From Pseudoduganella ginsengisoli (lineage in GTDB: Bacteria; Pseudomonadota; Gammaproteobacteria; Burkholderiales; Burkholderiaceae_D): a DNA stretch of 64,000 nt. Made by a program: the position numbers and the translations under genes. The notes beneath the pieces were generated by a model, which saw only the letters and a program-made list of their open reading frames with translations, ran no database searches and was not told the origin of the DNA. The stretch is from positions 346,376-410,375 of the forward strand of contig NZ_WNLA01000003.1 of assembly GCF_009720865.1 (NCBI RefSeq), given 5' to 3'. Shown one piece after another: positions 39,518 to 47,316 of the stretch; position 1 is the stretch's first letter; every line of letters starts with the position of its first letter.

Positions 39518-40330
39518 TCAATTGCCGCCCTTGTCGCGGAGAATTTCAGGTGGCAACCCAGTAACAGCTTGCGGCAAGCCATCGATAAACAGTTTCAATT
39601 CGCCCTGGCCAAACGCGGTCCACTGCTCATTCGTAGTCAGCGGTTGCGTGACAATCACGGCCACGCGGTCATTCGGTGTCGTGACTTCGGAAAAATCCAC
39701 TTTGACGTCTTCATCCGACAACATCGCTGTCTCGAATGGATATTGCCGCACCAGGTAATGCAGGTTGGTCGAACAGTGCGCCCACAGTTCGCCGCCGGAT
39801 GACAGCATCATGTTGAAGGTGCCATGCGCAGCGATTTCCGCCACCAGTTCCGCCAGCACGGGGCGCAATTCGTCGCGGCCCGGGCAGCAATCGCCAAAGC
39901 GGGCGCGCAAGGTTTGCAGGATGTAGCAAAAGGCCCGCTCGCTGTCCGTCGTGCCGACGGGGCGGTAAGCGCCATCGAGCTGCGGGTGGAATGCTTTCAA
40001 ATCGCCGTTATGGGCAAACACCCAATATTTGCCCCACAGCTCGCGCACGAACGGGTGGCAGTTTTCCAGGTTGACTTCACCCTGCGTGGCCTTGCGGATG
40101 TGCGCGATGACGTTCTTGGATTTGATTGGATACCGCTTGATCAAGTCCGCGATCGGCGACGTCACCGCCGGCTGGTGGTCGACAAAGTGGCGCACCCCGG
40201 CGCCCTCGAAAAATGCAATACCCCAGCCATCCTGGTGGGTATCGGTGCGGCCGCCGCGCATGGCAAAGCCGGTGAAGCTGAACACAATGTCCGTCGGGAC
40301 GTTACAGTTCATTGCAAGGAGTTGGCACAT
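39518..40330 (-). CDS. Class II glutamine amidotransferase (YafJ-like)
   Basis: 270 residues. The nucleophile is Cys2, exposed after removal of Met (MCQLLAMNCN). Other GATase II motifs are RTDTHQDGWGIAFFEG, VIAHIRKATQGEVNLENCHP, WVFAHNGDL and TTDSERAFCYIL. There is no synthetase domain, as in E. coli YafJ, whose function is not well defined. It follows the DUF3567 gene after a terminator and precedes the EAL-HDOD gene by 95 bp. Confidence 0.9.
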   Translation of the reverse strand: MCQLLAMNCNVPTDIVFSFTGFAMRGGRTDTHQDGWGIAFFEGAGVRHFVDHQPAVTSPIADLIKRYPIKSKNVIAHIRKATQGEVNLENCHPFVRELWGKYWVFAHNGDLKAFHPQLDGAYRPVGTTDSERAFCYILQTLRARFGDCCPGRDELRPVLAELVAEIAAHGTFNMMLSSGGELWAHCSTNLHYLVRQYPFETAMLSDEDVKVDFSEVTTPNDRVAVIVTQPLTTNEQWTAFGQGELKLFIDGLPQAVTGLPPEILRDKGGN

Positions 40331-40395
40331 GGGCAGATAAAGCTGGTTTCCTGAACCCGCACCTTATCATGCGTGCCGCCGCGAGGCGAGAGAAA

Positions 40396-40415
40396 GCCGG
40401 GCTCGGGCGCCCGGC
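40396..40415 (-). terminator. Rho-independent terminator of the DUF3567 gene
   Basis: On the minus strand GCCGGGC pairs with GCCCGGC around a 6-nt loop, followed by TTTCTCTC. It lies 8 bp after the DUF3567 stop codon. Confidence 0.72.
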
Positions 40416-40422
40416 CCGGGGA

Positions 40423-40680
40423 TCAATGCAGCAGCACCGGCTGGCTCATTAACGGTTCATAGTTGCCCAGGAATTCGTCGACTTCTTCCATGGTGGGCTC
40501 GCCGGCAATCAGCCGGTTGACGTCGCGCCGGAACGTTTGTGCCATCACGCCGGCAATGAAAATCTCGCGCTTTCCTCCTTTGTCCACGATTTCATAGCCG
40601 CCAAACCGCAGGGCTTCCAGCTCGCGGTCGGCGCCAAACTCGACCACGCTGTATTGCTCGCTGTTATAGATCAGGTTCAT
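40423..40680 (-). CDS. DUF3567 family protein
   Basis: 85-residue protein MNLIYNSEQYSVVEFGADRE with ALRFGGYEIVDKGGKREIF and EEVDEFLGNYEPLMSQPV, matching the DUF3567 family, which is largely confined to Burkholderiales. Soluble, function unknown. The gene has its own terminator. It supports the taxonomic placement. Confidence 0.88.
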   Translation of the reverse strand: MNLIYNSEQYSVVEFGADRELEALRFGGYEIVDKGGKREIFIAGVMAQTFRRDVNRLIAGEPTMEEVDEFLGNYEPLMSQPVLLH

Positions 40681-40757
40681 GTCGTTTCCTTCGCGCTAGT
40701 GGCGGACACCGAGATGGTCTGCCGTACACCATGGAGGTGAGGGCCTGGCTAAGGAAT

Positions 40758-41177
40758 TCAAGTAAGGCAAACGTGCCAATTGGTTCCCAGTGTTAGCAAA
40801 CCAACATAAGGCGCATTTTCCAGCATGCCGCGCAACTGGCCGGCATGTTCCGCATTAGCCAGGCTGATCAACAACCGCGCCGGAGGACGGCGCAGCAGTC
40901 GATTTAATGATACGCGCAAAACCAGATTCCCGGTGCAGCACAGGCAGCCAGGAGCGATCCGCACCACAGTGACTTCCGGACCACACTCTGCCAATGGCGA
41001 ATTGGCATCGGCTAAGCCTTCCAGAATGACTGCGGTATGCATACCGGGGTGGACCGCGCTATCGGCATGAATCGCGGCATGGATAGCGGCTTCGCGGGCC
41101 CCTGCAGTGGGGCCCGTGACAACCGTCGTGATGGTAAGGTTGACGCCGGCGGGCTGGCCGCCAGCAGGGACCGTCAT
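40758..41177 (-). CDS. Degenerate CobW/G3E-like GTPase fragment, 139 aa
   Basis: Resembles only the N-terminal part of CobW-type G3E GTPases: the strand LTITTVVTGPTAGAREAAI replaces the usual P-loop, and the metal-binding motif is kept in IAPGCLCCTGNLVLRVSL. The Walker Lys-Thr is absent (GAREAA), so GTP binding is doubtful. It is far shorter than the family (about 300 residues or more). Start overlaps the ntrX stop (ATGA), so it is last in the rsmB-ntrY-ntrX operon. It may be a stable small metal-binding protein rather than a decayed gene. Confidence 0.7.
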   Translation of the reverse strand: MTVPAGGQPAGVNLTITTVVTGPTAGAREAAIHAAIHADSAVHPGMHTAVILEGLADANSPLAECGPEVTVVRIAPGCLCCTGNLVLRVSLNRLLRRPPARLLISLANAEHAGQLRGMLENAPYVGLLTLGTNWHVCLT

Positions 41178-41896
41178 TGGTTTTTCTTGGCCAGTTTGCC
41201 TGGCTCAACGCCCAACTGCTTGAGCTTGCGGTACAGGTGGGTGCGCTCCAGGCCGGTCTTCTCCGCCACGCGCGTCATGGAACCGCCTTCGCGGCCCAGA
41301 TGGTGTTCGAAGTACATGCGCTCGAACGCGTCGCGCGCTTCACGCAGAGGCAAGTCAAACGACAGGTTGAACATATGGCCTTCGCCGGCATTGACGCTGG
41401 CGCCGCGGATCGCTGCATGGCCTGGCGCAACGTTGGCTGCGGCAAATGGTGCACCGGCTGCCACGGCGCCATCTTCCGGCGGCGGCGCCACAGCTGGACG
41501 CGGCGCCAGCGCTGGCGCGCGCGCCACTTCTTGCGCGCGGCTCAAGCCGGCCTGCACTGCCTTCAGCAGCTTTTGCATGGCAATCGGCTTTTCCAGGAAA
41601 TTCAGAGCGCCGATGCGCGTCGCTTCCACCGCCGTATCGATGGTGGCGTGGCCCGACATCATGATTACCGGCATGGTCAGCAAACCGTCGCGCTGCCATT
41701 CCTTCAACAAAGTAACGCCGTCGGTGTCCGGCATCCAGATATCCAACAGGACCAGGTCAGGCGCGCCTTGCGCACGCGCCTCGCGCGCCTGCTGCGCGTT
41801 TTCGGCAAGTTGTATCGCATGCCCCTCGTCGCTCAGAATTTCGGAGAGCAACTCGCGGATACCCATTTCGTCATCGACTACCAGAATGTTCGCCAT
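41174..41896 (-). CDS. NtrX-like response regulator without AAA+ domain
   Basis: 240 residues: receiver domain (ANILVVDDEMGIRELLSEIL, Asp in LVLLDIWMPD, MSGHATIDTAVEATRIGA), an Ala/Pro-rich linker of about 60 residues, and a Fis-type C-terminal HTH (SMTRVAEKTGLERTHLYRKL). The sigma-54-interacting AAA+ module of classical NtrX (about 230 residues) is missing. This short form is typical of Betaproteobacteria next to an NtrY-like kinase. It lies 85 bp after ntrY. Confidence 0.9.
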   Translation of the reverse strand: MANILVVDDEMGIRELLSEILSDEGHAIQLAENAQQAREARAQGAPDLVLLDIWMPDTDGVTLLKEWQRDGLLTMPVIMMSGHATIDTAVEATRIGALNFLEKPIAMQKLLKAVQAGLSRAQEVARAPALAPRPAVAPPPEDGAVAAGAPFAAANVAPGHAAIRGASVNAGEGHMFNLSFDLPLREARDAFERMYFEHHLGREGGSMTRVAEKTGLERTHLYRKLKQLGVEPGKLAKKNQ

Positions 41897-41981
41897 CTAT
41901 CCCTGCCTTTTATACATTTCGCTGGACATGAAGCATTGTAATGCTTGCACGGCTCGCGATGATTTTATTAGTCTTTCAATA

Positions 41982-44282
41982 TTATGCCAACTGCACCGGT
42001 GCCAACTTTAACAGCAAAATCAGCATCGATGCGCCACTTCTATCGACGTGGTTCTGGATATCGATCCGTCCCCCGTGTTCATCGATAATCTTCTTCACCA
42101 TCGCCAGGCCCAAACCGGTGCCTTTCGCTTTCGACGTGACATACGGTTCGAACGCGCGCGCCAGGATTTTAGGCGCAAATCCGGGGCCATTGTCAGAAAT
42201 TATCAGGCGCACGGCAGTCCGGGTTCCCCCGTCCGCGCCCTGGTAATGAATGGCCTCGGTGACGACGTCGATGCGGGGAGCGGCCGAGCCGGGTGGCAAG
42301 TCCGCCATCGCATCTTGTGCATTCTGTAATAAATTGTGGATGACCTGGCGTAATTGGCCAGAATCACCCATTACTTGCGGCAAGTCCGGCGCCAGCGCCA
42401 GGTGGATAATATCGTTGCCTTCGCCGGTAATGTACAGGTTAAGGATCTCTTCCACCAGTGCATTCAGGTCCAGGGATTCAAGGATGGCGGGCGGCGTGCG
42501 GGCGTAATCGCGGAAGTCGTCCACCATGCGCTTCATGGCGGCTACCTGGTTGACGATAGTCGAGGTGGCCTTGTTCAGCAGGTCGATGTCCGGCTGCTCT
42601 TCCAGCTTGGGTTCAAGCTTGTATTGCAACCGCTCCGCTGACAGCTGGATCGGCGTCAGCGGGTTTTTAATTTCATGCGCGAGGCGGCGCGCCACTTCAC
42701 CCCACGCGATTGAACGCTGGGCTGAAATCACATCGGAGATATCGTCAAACACGACGATGTAGCCGCTGCCAGACTCCACCGGCAAGCGCGATCCCCGCAT
42801 CAGCAGGGTCAAATCATGTTCTTCTTCACTGCCGGCCGGACGGGGGATATCGACCTGGCGCTGCCAGTGCAGGCGCTGCGCATTGCGGCCGGCCGCCGAC
42901 GAGTGGGCGCTTTGCGCGGAAAACGCGGCCACGACGGCATTGGCAAAGTCTTGCAGCGACTCAATTTGCGTCAGCTGCTGGCCAATCAAGGTCACGCCTG
43001 CATGCTGCAAAATGCGCTCGACAGAATCGTTGCACGACACGAGGCGGAATTCGCCATCGAGCACCATCACGCCGGCCGACATATTGGCCAGCACAGATTC
43101 CAGGTGGGCTTTCGCGTTTTGCAGCGCGGCGCGGTTGCGTTCGACGGCGCTGCGCGCATCCGACAGCTGGCGCGTCATCGTGTTGAACGATTGCGTCAGC
43201 GTGCCCAGTTCATCGGAGCTGGCGACAATCGGCCGCGGCGACAAGTCGCCGCCCGCCACGGCCCGCGTCCCTTCCGCCAGCAGCAGCAGTGGCTGCGCCA
43301 GGTCGTTTGCAATCAGGAACGCCGCCGCAATGGCGCCAAACACGGCCAGCAGCAGGGTCAATGTCAGCGTTTCGGTATACATCTTGCGCAAGCCGTCGCG
43401 GGCCACGAAACGCTCTTTATATTCACTGTATGCGGTACGCAGGATCTTGCCGTTGGCCGCCAGCTGCACGGGCACGGCCTGGATGATTTGCAGGTAGCGC
43501 GGGGCCAGGTGCGAGCCATTCAATTGCACGGGATCGGGAATCGCAATCAGCACGCGCACGCGCAACTGGTTGGCGGCATCCGGCGCCGGCGGCGGCGGCG
43601 CGCCCACGCGGTCGTCGCGCAGTTCACTGCCATCTTCCGCCATCGCATACGATTGCTCGCTTTTCGCCGTGGCCAGCATCGACGAATTCGGCAAGTCCGC
43701 CGACAAGTTGATGCGCTGCGGCCCCGTGGCGGACACGATCAGCCCCCCTTCCGCATCGACAATGACGGCGCTCTGGGTGCCCGGATGGGTCTTCACGAAA
43801 CGCGATAAGATCGCGGGCGCCGCATAAAACTGTTCTTCCGCCAGCAGGTTGGCTGTCTTTTTCGCTTGCGCATTGAGGTCGATGACGGCCTTGTCCAGCG
43901 CGTCGCGGCCCAGGTTCAAGCCCGCATCGAGCGCTTCCTCAATGCGCACGTTGAACCACGATTCAATCGAATGGGACACAAACTGCACGGACACGAGGAA
44001 GATCACGAGGCCCGGCAGCACGCCGATCCCGGCAAACAGCAGCACCAGCCGCATCATCAGGCGCGAACCGAATTTGCCCTGCTTGTAGCGTGAATACAGG
44101 CGGAACAGCGATACGCCGACGAGGATCAGCAGCGCCAGCGCGACCGCCGCATTCAGGCCCAGCAGCCAGCCGTAATAGCGGTCAAAAAAGCCGGAATTGT
44201 CCGAAGCGGAGGCCAGCAGGAACAGCAAAATGCTGACCACGGCGCCCGCGACGACGAACACATACCGCAATGCTGGCGTCAC
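41982..44282 (-). CDS. NtrY-like membrane sensor histidine kinase
   Basis: 766 residues. Three N-terminal helices, a periplasmic/extracytoplasmic domain of about 190 residues, a fourth helix near 310 (LLLAVFGAIAAAFLIANDLA), HAMP, a PAS domain (MSAGVMVLDGEFRLVSCNDS), HisKA with the phospho-His in ARRLAHEIKNPLTPIQLSAE and HATPase (SDNGPGFAPKILARAFEPYV, TGLGLAMVKKII). The start is GTG at 44282, immediately after the stop of the DUF4390 gene. Pairs with the NtrX-like regulator downstream. The signal is unknown; NtrY family members are linked to nitrogen or redox. Confidence 0.92.
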   Translation of the reverse strand: MTPALRYVFVVAGAVVSILLFLLASASDNSGFFDRYYGWLLGLNAAVALALLILVGVSLFRLYSRYKQGKFGSRLMMRLVLLFAGIGVLPGLVIFLVSVQFVSHSIESWFNVRIEEALDAGLNLGRDALDKAVIDLNAQAKKTANLLAEEQFYAAPAILSRFVKTHPGTQSAVIVDAEGGLIVSATGPQRINLSADLPNSSMLATAKSEQSYAMAEDGSELRDDRVGAPPPPAPDAANQLRVRVLIAIPDPVQLNGSHLAPRYLQIIQAVPVQLAANGKILRTAYSEYKERFVARDGLRKMYTETLTLTLLLAVFGAIAAAFLIANDLAQPLLLLAEGTRAVAGGDLSPRPIVASSDELGTLTQSFNTMTRQLSDARSAVERNRAALQNAKAHLESVLANMSAGVMVLDGEFRLVSCNDSVERILQHAGVTLIGQQLTQIESLQDFANAVVAAFSAQSAHSSAAGRNAQRLHWQRQVDIPRPAGSEEEHDLTLLMRGSRLPVESGSGYIVVFDDISDVISAQRSIAWGEVARRLAHEIKNPLTPIQLSAERLQYKLEPKLEEQPDIDLLNKATSTIVNQVAAMKRMVDDFRDYARTPPAILESLDLNALVEEILNLYITGEGNDIIHLALAPDLPQVMGDSGQLRQVIHNLLQNAQDAMADLPPGSAAPRIDVVTEAIHYQGADGGTRTAVRLIISDNGPGFAPKILARAFEPYVTSKAKGTGLGLAMVKKIIDEHGGRIDIQNHVDRSGASMLILLLKLAPVQLA

Positions 44283-44849
44283 TTATTCCGCCCTGTACTG
44301 GAAAGTTTTCTTCGCTTCCAGGCGCCATTCGCTGTTATTGAAGGCATTGACCTGGATCGGCTTGGGCAGGAAATCACGGTCCAGGCGCATGCGCAGCGAG
44401 ACGTTATAGACTTCGCCAGGCTTCAACTGGTTGCGCTGTGCAATCACCCAGCGGCTGGGGCGCCGGATCAAAAACAGCGCGTCATCGAGCGTCGCAAAGG
44501 ATTGCTGTACGCTGCCGACGATGCCGACGTGGTATTGCCGCGTCAGCACATTGTAGGAAATACGGGCCGTACGCTTGACCCGCACGGCTTTTTCATCGAC
44601 CCAATACCAGCGCGGACGGGTCAGCTCGACTTCCGTCGTGAAATACAACTGCACGCCATGCACCAGCGCGTCTTCCAATCCGTGGTTGAGTTCGAACGAA
44701 TACGCGGCAGACAGCCGGTAACCCTCTTCCGCCGCTTCGATGAAATGGCGCGTGATTTCGACGGTGTCGTCGGACGCCTGCGCCGGATACGCGCACGCAA
44801 CCATCAATAGCAACTGCATAACGAGTTGTCGAAAGAAGCGTCGCGTCAC
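44283..44849 (-). CDS. DUF4390 family exported protein
   Basis: Secreted protein with the DUF4390 pattern: TVEITRHFIEAAEEGYRLSA, SFELNHGLEDALVHGVQLYF, LTRPRWYWVDEKAVR and AFNNSEWRLEAKKTFQYR. I chose the GTG at 44849, which gives a clean signal peptide (TRRFFRQLVMQLLLMVACAY, cleaved after AQA). An ATG at 44915 overlapping the rsmB stop is an alternative adding 22 residues. Located between rsmB and ntrY, its conserved place in Burkholderiales. Function unknown. Confidence 0.85.
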   Translation of the reverse strand: MTRRFFRQLVMQLLLMVACAYPAQASDDTVEITRHFIEAAEEGYRLSAAYSFELNHGLEDALVHGVQLYFTTEVELTRPRWYWVDEKAVRVKRTARISYNVLTRQYHVGIVGSVQQSFATLDDALFLIRRPSRWVIAQRNQLKPGEVYNVSLRMRLDRDFLPKPIQVNAFNNSEWRLEAKKTFQYRAE

Positions 44850-44907
44850 AAGAAAACCGGTACGTTGTATAACTGATAAATAATGGCGGATAGCAATAAC
44901 GACAATA

Positions 44908-47034
44908 TTACGCATCTTTCTGGAACAATGCGTAATACAAACCGTCATGATCCTGTTCGACACTGCCGGTGGGCAGCAATTGGCCGGGCGCATCGAGTCG
45001 GGTCGCGCCATTGCGCACCGCGAAAGCGGCCGCCTGCGCCTCGGACTCTTGCGGCCACAACGAGCATGTCACGAACAGCAATTTACCATTGGGGGCCAGC
45101 ATTTTCCAAAGGTTGTCGAGGATTTCACGGGAAAGTGTTGCAAGTTGGAGCGTGTCCGACTTGCGGCGCAGCCAACGGATATCCGGGTGGCGGCGCACGA
45201 TGCCGGACGCCGTGCAGGGCACGTCAGCCACAATGCGGTCGAACTGCTGGCCATCCCACCAGTTGTCGTGCTGCGCTTCGGCAACCTGCAATTGCGCACT
45301 GAAACCCAGGCGCTGCAAGTTTTCACCAACGCGGTCCAGGCGTTTCGGATCCGCATCGAGCGCCGTCATGCTGACGTCGGCCAGCTCCAGGATGTGGCAA
45401 GTCTTGCCGCCCGGCGCCGCGCACGCATCCAGCACGCGCATGCCGTTTTGTACATCGAGCAACCCGGCAGCGAGCTGCGCGCCCGCATCTTGCACAGAGA
45501 CGATGCCATCGGCAAAACCAGGGATGTGCTGCACGCCGACCGGTTTGGCCAGGCGCACCGCATATTTGCCAACCTGGGTGGCGGCAATGCCGGCCTGTTC
45601 CAGGGTTTTCAGGTAGTCCGCCACGGTGGTGCGGCGCGCATTGACGCGCAAGGTCAGCGGCGGCGCCTGATTGCCCGTGGCGAGGATCGCCTGCCAGTCT
45701 TTCGGATACGCCGTGATGACGGCGTCGATCCACCATTGCGGGTAATTCCATTTCGCCACCGGCTGCTGCTCGATGGCTTCCAGCAATTCCTTGCGTTCAC
45801 GCTGGAAGCGGCGCAGCACGGCGTTCATCATGGCTTTCGCGCGGGCCGTGTCCGGGTGCGAGCTGGCCGCCGTCACGGTCTGGTCGACCACGGTGAACTG
45901 GCTGTACGCCGCTTCGCCGTCGTCATCTTTGACCATCAGCGGCAATGCGCACGCCAGCAGCGCGCCCACCATGGGTTCCGGCGCTTTCGGCGCCATGATG
46001 CCGACCAGCGCATCGCTCCAGCCCAATTTGCGCATGGCGCGGTAAGCGATGTCCTGGATCGCGCCGCGTGCTTGCGGCGTCGCTTGCGTATCGTTGAACA
46101 CGATGGCCAGCGCTTGCGGCAGGGCCATGCCTTCACGCACGCGCACCACGGCGGCGGCGGCGCCCAGCAGGGCGAAGGCCAGCGAATCCGGTTTGACGTC
46201 GGCTTTAAAACTGGTTTGCGGCGCGGTTTTGAAATCGCGGTGGTATGACGGACGCAGGCCGTCTTCGTTGCGGTCGGCGCGGGCCACGGGTGCGGCGGCC
46301 GGGCTCGGCGTGCGCGGCGGCTGTGCCTTGACTGCGGCGCCACGGTACGGGGCCTGGCCGGCTACGTCGTCGCGGCGCGGGCTGGAGGCAGGTTTGCCGT
46401 CGCCGCCATCCGGGCGCGGGAAGCGCTCGCGGAAATGGCCTTTGGCGCCGTCGTCGCTGCGGTTGAAGCGTTCGGTACGGAATGGTGCATCGTCGCTGCT
46501 GCGGGGAGCGCGCTCCGAGCGGAACGGTGGTTTGCCGGATGCGTCGTCATGGCGCGGGCCGCGTTCGCCACGGAATGGCGGTTTGCCGACGCTGTCATCG
46601 CTGCGCGGACCACGTTCGCCACGGGAAAACGGCTTACCGGCGCCATCATCAATGCGTGGGCCGCGTTCGCCGCGAACGAACGGCTTGCCTGCGCTGTCAT
46701 CGTTGCGTGGGCCACGCTCGCCACGGAAAGGCGGCTTGCCGGCGCCATCATCATGACGGGGAGCGCGCTCGCCCCGGACGTATGGTTTACCGGCCGCGTC
46801 ATCGCTGCGGGGGCCGCGTTCACCGTGGAATGGCGCAGCCTGGCCGTCGCGGCTGCCGCCAGTGCGGAACGGCTGGCCGCCATCGCCGCGCGGCGCCCCC
46901 GGTACTGCAGGTTTCCCCCCAGGCTTGCCACCTTGATATGCCCCCTTCCCCATTGCCGGACGGGCGCCCTTGGCAGGGGCCGCTGGCACGGCAGGCTTGT
47001 TCAATTTAAGGACGGGACGCTGCTTGTTCGACAT
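44908..47034 (-). CDS. rsmB: 16S rRNA (cytosine-967-C5)-methyltransferase RsmB with disordered N-terminal extension
   Basis: Residues about 283-708 are a complete RsmB: NusB-like RNA-binding domain (ALAIVFNDTQATPQARGAIQ, MMNAVLRRFQRERKELL), then a Rossmann methyltransferase with SAM motif VLDACAAPGGKTCHILEL and the two catalytic Cys in DVPCTASGIVRRHPD and FVTCSLWPQ. The first 282 residues are unusual: low-complexity, rich in G, R, P, D, with about six tandem 17-residue repeats. E. coli RsmB (about 430 residues) lacks this. Start at 47034 (MSNKQRP). First gene of the operon to ntrX. Confidence 0.93.
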   Translation of the reverse strand: MSNKQRPVLKLNKPAVPAAPAKGARPAMGKGAYQGGKPGGKPAVPGAPRGDGGQPFRTGGSRDGQAAPFHGERGPRSDDAAGKPYVRGERAPRHDDGAGKPPFRGERGPRNDDSAGKPFVRGERGPRIDDGAGKPFSRGERGPRSDDSVGKPPFRGERGPRHDDASGKPPFRSERAPRSSDDAPFRTERFNRSDDGAKGHFRERFPRPDGGDGKPASSPRRDDVAGQAPYRGAAVKAQPPRTPSPAAAPVARADRNEDGLRPSYHRDFKTAPQTSFKADVKPDSLAFALLGAAAAVVRVREGMALPQALAIVFNDTQATPQARGAIQDIAYRAMRKLGWSDALVGIMAPKAPEPMVGALLACALPLMVKDDDGEAAYSQFTVVDQTVTAASSHPDTARAKAMMNAVLRRFQRERKELLEAIEQQPVAKWNYPQWWIDAVITAYPKDWQAILATGNQAPPLTLRVNARRTTVADYLKTLEQAGIAATQVGKYAVRLAKPVGVQHIPGFADGIVSVQDAGAQLAAGLLDVQNGMRVLDACAAPGGKTCHILELADVSMTALDADPKRLDRVGENLQRLGFSAQLQVAEAQHDNWWDGQQFDRIVADVPCTASGIVRRHPDIRWLRRKSDTLQLATLSREILDNLWKMLAPNGKLLFVTCSLWPQESEAQAAAFAVRNGATRLDAPGQLLPTGSVEQDHDGLYYALFQKDA
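46522..46830. repeat. 51-bp tandem repeats coding for RGERGPR-type units in rsmB
   Basis: Six head-to-tail units of 17 codons with pattern RGERGPRxDDxxGKPxx (residues 69-171), followed by degenerate units (RSERAPRSSDDAPF, RTERFNRSDDGAKGHF). Unit number probably varies between strains. Confidence 0.88.
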
Positions 47035-47316
47035 ATCGGAATTCCAGAGAGGTGGCCGCGCCCGCCTCCGTGCGGATCGGAGCCGGGAGCAGCCATTCTG
47101 GCTGCCGCTACGCGCATAAAACATGTAAAGGCAGCATTGTAACCCGGCTTGCCTGCAGTTCCTCCATGACATCACGTGGGCTCCGGCGCGCACCCGCCAC
47201 GAAATGATCAAGAAAATAACATTGTCAAAGAAATCATTTCAAAAGAATCGCCATACATCAATATCTATTTGATAACAATACATAGTCTCTCTCTGGCTTA
47301 CCCCAAGGAGAATGAC

